Source: CAZSWR01 sp964610885 (lineage in GTDB: Bacteria > Bacteroidota > Ignavibacteria > Kapaibacteriales > UBA2268). Taken from it: 34,530 bases of DNA. Position 1 is the first letter of the stretch. Every line of letters starts with the position of its first letter. This document shows, piece after piece, positions 1 through 7,420 of this stretch. Below the pieces are notes generated by a model that was not told the origin of the DNA, did no database searches, and was given only the letters and a program-made list of their open reading frames with translations. Made by a program: the position numbers and the translations under genes. The stretch is from contig CAZSWR010000031.1 of NCBI GenBank assembly GCA_964610885.1, positions 1 through 34,530 of the forward strand. Reading direction: 5' to 3'.

Positions 1-8
1 TATAAATC

Positions 9-614
9 ATGGCATTTACATTTTTCTTCCGCGACAGCCACACCCTCGAACAGGTCATCAAGTACTTGCTTCCGATCATTGACGGAATGCGAAAGGTGAA
101 AGTCTGGGACGCGGGCTGCGCAATGGGCCCCGAACCTTACACATTCGCTATCCTCTTGGCCGAACGAATGGGGTACTTCGCATATAAAAACGTTGAAATA
201 CACGCGACCGATATTGACGAAACAAATACATTCGGCAACATAATAACCGAAGCAATCTATCCAGAACAAGAACTCAGCCGTATGCCGAAAGACATTTTCG
301 ACAAATACTTCGCGCCAACCGACAAGCCGGGCATGATGAAACTCGACGACCGCATACGCTCTCGCGTTAGTTTCACCAAAAACGATTTGCTGAATCTCTC
401 GCCCATTAGCAAGGACTACAGTTTAATCATCTGCAAAAATGTTCTGCTCCACTTGCAGCCACATGAAAGGATTGACGTAATCCGCATGTTCCACAAGTCT
501 TTAGCCAAGGACGGACTATTCACAACAGAGCAAACACAAACAATGCCCAAAGAGTGCGAACACCTTTTCCAAAAACTTGCAAACGACGCTAACGTATATC
601 AAAAAATAGGTTAA
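9..614 (+). CDS. CheR-like SAM-dependent methyltransferase
   Basis: A 201-residue protein with a class I SAM-binding motif near residues 32-44 (WDAGCAMGPEPY), an acidic ribose-binding strand (ATDIDE) and the CheR-type segment IICKNVLLHLQP near residue 140. This matches the catalytic half of CheR glutamate O-methyltransferases, which methylate chemoreceptors. The usual helical N-terminal CheR domain is absent, so it is a stand-alone catalytic domain and its substrate is unknown. An in-frame stop lies just upstream (bases 3-5), so the ATG at 9 is a real boundary and the gene is complete although the window begins here. The next gene starts 2 bases after the stop, which implies co-transcription. 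No other chemotaxis gene is in the window, so a chemotaxis role is not supported. Confidence 0.8.
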   Translation: MAFTFFFRDSHTLEQVIKYLLPIIDGMRKVKVWDAGCAMGPEPYTFAILLAERMGYFAYKNVEIHATDIDETNTFGNIITEAIYPEQELSRMPKDIFDKYFAPTDKPGMMKLDDRIRSRVSFTKNDLLNLSPISKDYSLIICKNVLLHLQPHERIDVIRMFHKSLAKDGLFTTEQTQTMPKECEHLFQKLANDANVYQKIG

Positions 615-616
615 TT

Positions 617-1213
617 ATGAAAGTATCGGTACATAAGAATCCATATATTTATTCATGCCACATGTATATGGTTCGCGGATCATGGAATGCAATTGTCGAT
701 GTCAATACGCTTATCGATCCCGGTACCGACAAATTTATACTCGACGACATTGCCGACCTCTCCACAGGGGTCGGCAAAAGGAAAATTGAGCAAGTCATCC
801 TTACGCACGAGCATTTCGACCACTCGGGCGGGCTGAAATGGGTCATCGAAGAGTACAATCCCAAGGTCTATGCTTTCTCGAAAATCAAGGGCGTTACCCA
901 CCAACTGCACGACGGAATGCACCTGCGCGTCGGCGATAGGGACGCAATGATAATACACTCGCCCGGCCATTCGCACGATTCGATACTGATATACATCGAA
1001 GAGGACGGAGCGCTTTTCTCAGGCGATACACCACTGACTATCAAATCTCCTGGCGGCACATACATTCGCCCCTATGTGGACGTGCTCGAACGGCTCGCTC
1101 GGCTCGAAATCAATGCAATCTACCCGGGCCACGACGACCCAATTACAACTGGTGCTAAGTCTTTTATCAATAGGACACTTGAAAACGTCCGTGCAAGCAA
1201 GATAATTGATTAG
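617..1213 (+). CDS. MBL-fold metallo-hydrolase
   Basis: A 198-residue single-domain metallo-beta-lactamase-fold protein. The metal ligands are visible: H64, H66, D68 and H69 in THEHFDHSGG, H118 in PGHSHD, D137 in SGDT and H172 in PGHDDP. This full set predicts a dinuclear zinc or iron hydrolase of the glyoxalase II / general hydrolase type. It lacks a flavodoxin or rhodanese domain, so it is neither a flavodiiron protein nor a persulfide dioxygenase fusion. It begins 2 bases after the CheR-like gene and is probably its operon partner. The substrate cannot be assigned. Confidence 0.85.
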   Translation: MKVSVHKNPYIYSCHMYMVRGSWNAIVDVNTLIDPGTDKFILDDIADLSTGVGKRKIEQVILTHEHFDHSGGLKWVIEEYNPKVYAFSKIKGVTHQLHDGMHLRVGDRDAMIIHSPGHSHDSILIYIEEDGALFSGDTPLTIKSPGGTYIRPYVDVLERLARLEINAIYPGHDDPITTGAKSFINRTLENVRASKIID

Positions 1214-1367
1214 TAATTTACTTTAAGTCTCCACGCTATTCTATTGTTTATCATTCTCTTAGGTCATTTCATATAAACTTCACCTCCCTTTGTGAGCTTA
1301 TTGAAGTAAGTGCTTTTTATTAAATACGTAAAACAAAATCACTACATTCATATTGTGGGGTTTTCTT

Positions 1368-1485
1368 CACGCACCCCTAAATCCCCTCTTTCAAGAGGCG
1401 ACTTAAAATACAATTTATAGCAGACTAACAATATGATTAGATGTATTCTTATCCCTCTCTAACAAGAGGGGTTAGTGGGTGTGTT
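1368..1485. repeat. CCCCTAAATCCCC-type interspersed repeat, two facing units
   Basis: Bases 1371-1400 carry ACCCCTAAATCCCCTC followed by AAGAGGCGACTTAAAA. A related unit in opposite orientation (CCTCTCTAACAAGAGGGG, then GTGGGTGTG) lies at 1453-1482. A third, nearly identical unit is at 34464-34506. Each unit can fold through its CCCCTC/GAGGGG arms. They are non-coding interspersed repeats, and no ORF is supported here. Confidence 0.6.
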
Positions 1486-1535
1486 ACATAATTTGATTGA
1501 CACGCTGAATTTTTATTAATTAATAGTTTCTACTT

Positions 1536-1990
1536 CTTTGTTGTATGGGTATCATCTATTGTTGATTTTAAGGAATGGAATATAAAAAGCATGGTTCATG
1601 CCAGACTGAACATGAGTTACCCCAATAATATCTGCATTCATCAAGAAGAGTAATAGTTACGGATAGATACCGCGTAGCGGTTGTTGTATTGTAGTGATTT
1701 TTTCCCGTTTGCATGTCATACCGCATAGCGGTTTTTGTATAATACTCTGCATGAATCAACCAAACATATAGAACATTCGCTACGCGAAATCTTTTCCAAA
1801 AATCAAACAATATGCTACAATACAACAACCGCTACGCGGTAAAGAATAATTCTAATATAAGGAAAAATGAATTCTTGTTCATCTTTCCTTTCGTCATTGC
1901 GCTGCCCTTGAAAATAAAGTGGCAGTCGCCACCTAATTTTGACTACTTGGTCGATATGGTATTTGGTACATTACCCATACAAATCGCCAC
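1536..1990 (+). repeat. Nested inverted-repeat element, copy A (long form)
   Basis: First of five copies of an intergenic family. The core is 1669-1842: an ACCGC-GTA-GCGGT hairpin at 1670-1682, a second ACCGC-ATA-GCGGT hairpin at 1721-1733, a central TTCGC-TAC-GCGAA hairpin near 1777-1789, and a closing ACCGC-TAC-GCGGT hairpin at 1829-1841. The core ends are inverted repeats of one another (ACCGCGTAGCGGTTGTTGTA against TACAACAACCGCTACGCGGT). The outer arms TTGTATGGGTA at 1541-1551 and TACCCATACAA near 1972-1982 are also inverted. No transposase or convincing ORF lies inside. The stretch 1214-1535 before it holds only the CCCCTAAAT repeats. The 280 bases after it, to the SDR gene, are AT-rich. 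Confidence 0.75.
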
Positions 1991-2209
1991 AGAACCACAC
2001 TATTGATAAACCAGAGTTTTCCACAAATGTTAATAACTTTATCCACACCAAAATGATACAATCATTCTTTACAAGCTATTTTACAGATACTTACTGCATT
2101 TCATTAAAGTCTTCAATTGAACATATAGCAATTTCTTAAGTATAAATTATTTTTCGTTGAATTATATTCAATTATCACATTTCACGTAAACTTTTTTTCA
2201 AGTACGCAC

Positions 2210-2239
2210 TGGAGTTTTCCACAAAATTTCATAATTTTG
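2210..2239 (+). promoter_or_regulatory. Putative Bacteroidota-type promoter for the SDR gene
   Basis: TAATTTTG at 2232-2239 matches the TAnnTTTG -7 box known for Bacteroidota. TGG at 2210-2212, 19 bases upstream, is one base off the TTG -33 element. Transcription would start near 2246, giving a 27-base leader that contains a GAGGA Shine-Dalgarno at 2263-2267. Confidence 0.4.
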
Positions 2240-2272
2240 CACATGTTGATTTCGTAATTTCTGAGGAAACTT

Positions 2273-3058
2273 ATGAATTTGAGATTGGAAGGGAGAGTTG
2301 CTTTGGTTTGCGGTGCTTCGCAAGGCATAGGCAAAGCAATAGCGAACCAGCTTGCGGATCAGGGTGCAAGTGTAATTGTTACATCGAGAAGCGAAGATAA
2401 GTTAAAGCTCGTTTCGTCGTCTTTGACCTGCAAATTTGGCCAAAAGCACGAATATATCACTTGCGATTTTTCTGACAAACAACAAGTGGAGAAATTTATC
2501 AAGCAAGTGTCGCATATCGATAATATTCAAATACTTATAAACAACACAGGCGGCCCTGATCCGGCTCCCCTTTCGTCCGAAAGCCCGGAGAACCTCGAGA
2601 ATGCGTATTTTCAGCACGTAATCGTTTCGCATCGGCTTGCTTTGGCCGTATTGGATTCGATGAAGGCCAACAGGTACGGAAGGATTATCAACATCACATC
2701 AATCGGAGCAAGGCAACCAATTGATAATTTAGGTGTCTCGAACACGATCAGGAGCGCCGTGGCCGGATGGTCCAAAACGATTGCCACCGAAGTGGCGCCG
2801 TGGGGCATCACGGTGAACAACATACTTCCGGGCTACACCGCCACCGAACGAATGGAAAGACTGAACCAATCTCGAGCAGCCGCACAGGGCAAAACCGTTG
2901 ATGAGATTGCTTCTTCGGTGATTAGCGGGATTCCGGCTGGCCGCTTCGTTACGCCCCAAGAGATTGCTTTCCTTGCGGGATTCCTCGCATCTGAAACTTC
3001 TGCAATGATCACAGGTACTTCAATCCCCGTTGATGGCGGATTTCTAAGGTGTTTATAG
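2273..3058 (+). CDS. SDR-family oxidoreductase, BKR-like, with degenerate catalytic motif
   Basis: A 261-residue classical-length short-chain dehydrogenase/reductase. The nucleotide-binding GASQGIG is at residues 14-20, NNTGG follows strand 4 near residue 90, S143 is in ITSIG, and the C-terminal PVDGG is typical of 3-oxoacyl reductase relatives. The catalytic YxxxK is missing. The aligned segment is S156-N-T-I-R160, so Tyr becomes Ser and Lys becomes Arg. A BKR-like SDR subgroup with imperfect tetrads is known, and the neighbouring LPGYTATERM segment fits it. Reductase activity and substrate are therefore uncertain. The ATG at 2273 has a GAGGA Shine-Dalgarno five bases upstream. It is transcribed alone. 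Confidence 0.85.
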   Translation: MNLRLEGRVALVCGASQGIGKAIANQLADQGASVIVTSRSEDKLKLVSSSLTCKFGQKHEYITCDFSDKQQVEKFIKQVSHIDNIQILINNTGGPDPAPLSSESPENLENAYFQHVIVSHRLALAVLDSMKANRYGRIINITSIGARQPIDNLGVSNTIRSAVAGWSKTIATEVAPWGITVNNILPGYTATERMERLNQSRAAAQGKTVDEIASSVISGIPAGRFVTPQEIAFLAGFLASETSAMITGTSIPVDGGFLRCL

Positions 3059-3416
3059 AGTTCATTTTTACCTTAGGCAATCGCTTCAAAAATATAAAAC
3101 ATAAAGGGATACGAACGCAGGTTTGGAAAGTGGATTAACTGTGGAAAAAAAAATTAAAATTTTTCTTGTAATTTAAATAAAAGCATTGTAAGTTTGCTCA
3201 AATTCTAATTCTCCTTTTGCAGCATGGGGGGAATTACAGACCGAAAAATTTGACTCTTGAATATGAAATTTCGACTTCTGTGCTCTGAGGGCGCGGCGGG
3301 AGAGCTAAGTTTTCATAAACACTTACACTCTTGAAATCAATTCATGCTGCTTCGAAGTAGTTTATCGACAGCGTTTGGCTGTTGGATTTTTCAATAGAGC
3401 ATGATTTTTGATTTAA
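3059..3416. other. Intergenic region upstream of ftsQ, no gene
   Basis: 358 AT-rich bases between the SDR gene and ftsQ. I see no ORF worth calling and none of the window's repeat families. The only recognisable element is a promoter-like pair at 3166-3196, listed separately. A weaker pair (TTG at 3382-3384 and GATTTTTG at 3403-3410, spacer 18) would give a nearly leaderless ftsQ mRNA. Confidence 0.5.
3166..3196 (+). promoter_or_regulatory. Putative promoter of the ftsQAZ cluster
   Basis: TTG at 3166-3168 and TAAGTTTG at 3189-3196 are separated by 20 bases and match the Bacteroidota TTG/TAnnTTTG promoter. The start would fall near 3203, leaving a leader of about 214 bases before ftsQ. Confidence 0.45.
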
Positions 3417-4145
3417 ATGAGCGAAAGCAGTCGCAATATAACCCCTAAAATCAAACTCCTCGTTTTGCTCGGAGCTGTCATCGTTAGTATAGCAATACTC
3501 GTGCCAATTGCTAACAAATGGATGGCTTCAAATACAGTTAAAAAAATTAACGTCGTCGGCAATTCAATGATCCCCGAAAGCGAGATCGCCGACCGCGCTG
3601 GTAGCGGCTCCGGCAGGCTCGACACCATCCAGGAACGTGTCTCGGGCCATCCCTTCGTGGAGGAAACTTACGTTACGCACAACCGCTTAGAGCAAATCAA
3701 TATCGAAATCAAAGAAAAAACTCCAATCGCATTCGTTACGTCGCCGGACGGAAGCCTTTCGTACATCGACAGGAAGGGCACACCTCTTCCCTATCGTCTC
3801 TACGAGCAATTCCGCGACCTTCCCGTCATTCGCAACATTTACGACGGCAAAGCGGTGGACTTCGCTGCATATCGCACGGCATTGGAAATAATCGACGAAC
3901 TCCGCGTTCCCGAGCATCAAGCCGTGAATGCTGACATTTCCGAAATTGTATATGATACCAAAACTGCTGAGTTCTCTATGCTCACCTCGGACACAGGAAC
4001 TCCCGTATTGATGGGCGAAGGTTCGCACATCCCGGAGAAAATCGAGAAAATGGCTACATTTTGGCGCAACAGGTTGCCAAGCGAAATTAGAAAAAAATAT
4101 AAATATATAGACCTTAGATGGCAGAATCAAGTCGTAGTGGCTTGA
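3417..4145 (+). CDS. ftsQ: Cell division protein FtsQ (POTRA)
   Basis: A 242-residue bitopic protein. It has a short cytoplasmic N terminus, one membrane segment at about residues 12-32, then a POTRA-type region starting VKKINVVGNSMI (about residues 41-105) and a periplasmic beta domain containing SYIDRKGTPLP. FtsQ/DivIB links early and late divisome proteins at mid-cell. Sequence similarity in this family is weak. The call depends on the fold-like features and on position directly before ftsA and ftsZ, the classic gene order. There is no clear Shine-Dalgarno before the ATG. It probably forms an operon with ftsA, which starts 28 bases after its stop. Confidence 0.85.
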   Translation: MSESSRNITPKIKLLVLLGAVIVSIAILVPIANKWMASNTVKKINVVGNSMIPESEIADRAGSGSGRLDTIQERVSGHPFVEETYVTHNRLEQINIEIKEKTPIAFVTSPDGSLSYIDRKGTPLPYRLYEQFRDLPVIRNIYDGKAVDFAAYRTALEIIDELRVPEHQAVNADISEIVYDTKTAEFSMLTSDTGTPVLMGEGSHIPEKIEKMATFWRNRLPSEIRKKYKYIDLRWQNQVVVA

Positions 4146-4173
4146 TTTACCTACAGTTTATTTGGTGAAAATT

Positions 4174-5457
4174 ATGGCAAAACATACAAAAGATACGGCT
4201 CAAACAAAAAACATCTCTGTTGGATTGGACATCGGCACGGCCAAGGTTTGTGCATTGGTGGCCCAGCCGGGCGACATGCCGGAGTCTTTAGACATTTTGG
4301 GAATCGGCATAACCGAAAGCGAAGGCTCGCATCGCGGCGTGATTACTAACATCGAAAAGACCACCGAAACGATTCAAAGAGTTATCGACCAAGCCCAGCA
4401 ACAGGCCGGAATCGAAATCAAAGAGGTTACAGTCGGCATCGCCGGAGACCATATCGAGTCCTTCCAGACGCAAGGCATCGTGGGCATCTCGAACCCGAAC
4501 CGCGAAATCTCCGAGCATGACGTGCAGCGCTGCCTCGACGAATCCCGCAAATTTGCCATTCCTGCCGAAAAGAAGATTCTTCACGTGATTCCGCAGGAAT
4601 TCATTATCGACGGCCAAGACGGCATCGTCCATCCAATTGGCATGAGCGGAGTCCGAATGGTAGCCGACGTGCACGTCGTTACAGGCCTTCTGACTGCCGT
4701 TCAAAATATTTATCGCTGCGTGGAGCGAATCGGCCTGAGCGTGAAGGATATCGTGCTCGAACCATTGGCCAGCTGCAATGCAGTGCTCGAACCCGAGGAA
4801 AAGGAAGTCGGCGTCGCGCTAATCGATATCGGCGGCGGCACAACTGATATTGCCATATTTGAAGAGAATATTATTCGATATACTAAAGTAATTGCCTTGG
4901 CCGGCAAGCAAGTTACCGACGACGTCCGCAAGGGCTTGGGTATCATTGCTTCTCAGGCCGAAAGAATCAAGAAGGAATACGGCCACGCCTACATGCCTTC
5001 GATTATGAACGACGAAGTGATAATGATTCCGGGCATCGGCGGGCGCAAACCAAACGAGATCACAAAAAGCCTGCTCTGCCAGATTATTCAGCCGCGTATG
5101 GAAGAAATCTTCGAATTCGCGCTCGCAGAAATCCGACGCAGCGGCTATGCCGGTTCGCTCGGTGCTGGAATCGTGCTCACTGGCGGCTGCTCTTTGGTGC
5201 GTGGCGCCGAAGACTTGGCCCACGAAATATTTGGAATGCCAGTGAAAATCGGAATTCCTTCGGCCATTTCATATACCGGGCTGGCTCCCGAGATCAAAAA
5301 TCCTATATATTCGACCGCCGTCGGATTGGCTCTGCACGGCATGAACAAAGGCTATAGCGAAATTCGCGACCACGCCACAGAGGACATGAAAAAATCTTCA
5401 GCAGCAAAAGAGGGTGGTTTCATTAATAAAATTAAAAACTTTTTTGAAGAACTATAA
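4174..5457 (+). CDS. ftsA: Cell division protein FtsA
   Basis: A 427-residue actin-like ATPase that tethers FtsZ to the membrane. Visible marks are the phosphate-1 motif GLDIGTAKVCALVA (about residues 17-30), phosphate-2 IDIGGGTTDIAIF, and the adenosine motif VLTGGCSLVRGAEDLA. The family's C-terminal amphipathic membrane-targeting helix, FINKIKNFFEEL, is at the extreme end. The frame opens upstream with TTG-GTG-AAA-ATT, but the ATG at 4174 has GGTG just upstream and gives the expected length. It lies between ftsQ and ftsZ, with 42 bases before ftsZ. Confidence 0.95.
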   Translation: MAKHTKDTAQTKNISVGLDIGTAKVCALVAQPGDMPESLDILGIGITESEGSHRGVITNIEKTTETIQRVIDQAQQQAGIEIKEVTVGIAGDHIESFQTQGIVGISNPNREISEHDVQRCLDESRKFAIPAEKKILHVIPQEFIIDGQDGIVHPIGMSGVRMVADVHVVTGLLTAVQNIYRCVERIGLSVKDIVLEPLASCNAVLEPEEKEVGVALIDIGGGTTDIAIFEENIIRYTKVIALAGKQVTDDVRKGLGIIASQAERIKKEYGHAYMPSIMNDEVIMIPGIGGRKPNEITKSLLCQIIQPRMEEIFEFALAEIRRSGYAGSLGAGIVLTGGCSLVRGAEDLAHEIFGMPVKIGIPSAISYTGLAPEIKNPIYSTAVGLALHGMNKGYSEIRDHATEDMKKSSAAKEGGFINKIKNFFEEL

Positions 5458-5499
5458 AATTGAATACGAACATTAGTAATAAATAATTCTGAGGGGGAT

Positions 5500-6852
5500 A
5501 TGATTGAATTGGATACTTCTTATGCAAGCGGTGCAAAAATCCGCGTGATCGGCGTCGGTGGCGGCGGCGGCAATGCAATCAACAGCATGATCAAAAGAGG
5601 ACTAACCGGCGTGGACTTCGTCGTAGCAAATACGGACAGGCAAGCGCTCGAACACAACTTAGCTAAAATCAAACTCCAAATTGGTAAAGAAACCACCCGC
5701 GGGCTTGGCGCCGGCGCAAATCCCGAAGTCGGCAAGGCATCCGTCCAGGAGGTCTCCGACGAGGTACGCGAAGTGCTCAAAGGCAGCGATATGCTTTTCG
5801 TTACTGCCGGTATGGGCGGAGGCACTGGCACGGGCGGCGCTCCTATCATTGCCCAATTGGGCCAGGAACTTGGAGCACTCGTCGTCGGTATCGTTACCCA
5901 ACCATTCGCATGGGAGGGCCGCAAACGCTTCACAGTGGCCGAAAACGGCATTGCTGAATTGCGCCAGAACGTCGATGCCCTTATCGTTATTCCCAACCAC
6001 AGACTTCTTGAAATCATCAGTGCCGATACCAGCCTCGAGGAAGCATTCCAAAAGGTGGACGAAGTGCTCTACAACGCCACCAAAGGCATTGCCGATATTA
6101 TCTCGTGCCACGGTTTGGTAAACGTTGACTTTGCCGACGTCCGCACAGTTATGAAAGGCATGGGAGACGCGCTTATGGGTATTGGTTCCGCCTCAGGCCC
6201 CAATCGCGCAGTCGAGGCCACTCAGAATGCTCTCAATTCGCCTCTGCTCGATGGTATTTCAATTTCCGGCGCTCAGGGCGTGCTTGTCAATATTTCCGGC
6301 AGCCGCGACATGAAAATGCAAGAAATCAGCGAAGCAGTTTCGATCATCGAACACGCAGCCGGCGACGACGTCAACCTGATTCATGGCGTCGTTTATACCG
6401 AAGAGCCAACTGACGTGCTCACCGTTACGGTCGTCGCTACCGGCTTCAAGAAAGCTGAAGTCTCCGCGCACGACGAAATCCCACAAAGGCAACCTCATAA
6501 ACAAGAATCTATCTTTGGAAACAACAACATTGTCCGCGATCCGAAGACTACTTTAGGCCTCTCGCCTGTGCCGATGCCCCAACCAGCAACTGGTTTCAGC
6601 AACGGCAAATTCACTCAAGTCGCGGTTTCGGCCCAGCAGCCCTATGGAATGCCGGACAGAAGCCCGTCGGGTTCGGCGCTCAAGAACTATGACGAACCCA
6701 CATTCATCCGCAACGGACAATCCGCTCGCCAGGATTTCGATCGTAATTTGGGCGAAATGGAGATGGCCGGCGAAAGGAAAATCAAAACTATCGACGAGGC
6801 CAGAAAAAGAGACCTCGAAAAGCCTGCTTTTTTGCGGAAAATCATGGACTAA
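5500..6852 (+). CDS. ftsZ: Cell division protein FtsZ
   Basis: A 450-residue tubulin-like GTPase that forms the Z ring. Diagnostic features are the N-terminal GVGGGGGNAINSM, the tubulin signature GGGTGTG (about residues 106-112), and the T7-loop-containing NVDFADVRTVM. A variable linker of about 110 residues follows the globular domain. The C-terminal peptide ends KPAFLRKIMD, which resembles the PAFLR-type FtsA-binding tail of Bacteroidota-related FtsZ. A strong GAGGGGG Shine-Dalgarno precedes the ATG. It is the last gene of the cluster and is followed by a terminator. Confidence 0.97.
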   Translation: MIELDTSYASGAKIRVIGVGGGGGNAINSMIKRGLTGVDFVVANTDRQALEHNLAKIKLQIGKETTRGLGAGANPEVGKASVQEVSDEVREVLKGSDMLFVTAGMGGGTGTGGAPIIAQLGQELGALVVGIVTQPFAWEGRKRFTVAENGIAELRQNVDALIVIPNHRLLEIISADTSLEEAFQKVDEVLYNATKGIADIISCHGLVNVDFADVRTVMKGMGDALMGIGSASGPNRAVEATQNALNSPLLDGISISGAQGVLVNISGSRDMKMQEISEAVSIIEHAAGDDVNLIHGVVYTEEPTDVLTVTVVATGFKKAEVSAHDEIPQRQPHKQESIFGNNNIVRDPKTTLGLSPVPMPQPATGFSNGKFTQVAVSAQQPYGMPDRSPSGSALKNYDEPTFIRNGQSARQDFDRNLGEMEMAGERKIKTIDEARKRDLEKPAFLRKIMD

Positions 6853-6913
6853 TACAGCGCTAGGTTTGGTTGGTACAAATCCATAATCTACTCCTAATCT
6901 CAGTTAGACAAAG

Positions 6914-6943
6914 CCGCTTCCACCACACAGGAAGCGGTTTTTT
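6914..6943 (+). terminator. Rho-independent terminator after ftsZ
   Basis: A perfect 8-bp stem, CCGCTTCC (6914-6921) with GGAAGCGG (6930-6937), closes an 8-base loop and is followed by six T residues. It lies 61 bases after the ftsZ stop and ends the division cluster. Confidence 0.9.
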
Positions 6944-6981
6944 GTTTCAAAGGTACCGCCAGACGAAACCAGAGATTTCGG

Positions 6982-7230
6982 TTATATATCGTTTGGGTGC
7001 GTAAACATCAGTAAAAGAAAGTATTTGTTGCGTATTGATACCGCGTATCGGTTGTTATTTAATACTCTGCATTAATCAACCAAACATATAAACATTCGCT
7101 CGCGCGAAATCTATCCTGAAGAGTCAACATTTTTCTACAATATAACAACCGCTACGCGGTACAAAGAAATATTGAGTTCTGCATCACACAAAATTGTATT
7201 TGGTACAGTACCCACACAAAGCGTTATAGA
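6982..7230 (+). repeat. Nested inverted-repeat element, copy B
   Basis: Core at 7039-7161 (123 bases), the same length as the inner unit of copy A. The 5' arm is ACCGC-GTATCGGT, which breaks the palindrome by one base. The central hairpin TTCGC-TCGC-GCGAA has a four-base loop instead of TAC. The 3' hairpin is ACCGC-TAC-GCGGT at 7148-7160. Outer arms are ATCGTTTGGGTGCGTA (6988-7003) and, inverted, TACCCACACAAAGCG near 7209-7223. The remaining 190 bases before the kinase gene contain no recognisable feature. Confidence 0.75.
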
Positions 7231-7420
7231 TCTGAGGTTTCCTATCGTACAGTGAAATGTGCTCTTGCAATGATCAACCAATTTGAGCGAACTGATTGCA
7301 GGAAGCTGCGATTAATATTTTCGCATATTCTTCGTGTAATATTCTTAAATTGTAGATTCGTATCGTGCATTTCGGTTTCGAATCGATGGCGGGCGAGTGT
7401 ATAGTCTTAATATTTAACAA

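Noticed and set aside
1568..1828. 86-codon minus-strand ORF
   Set aside because: It lies across repeat copy A, and equivalent frames are not open in the other copies.
1666..1842. Repeated ACCGC...GCGGT units as a CRISPR array
   Set aside because: The repeats are inverted and unevenly spaced, the intervening sequence is conserved between copies and no cas gene is nearby.
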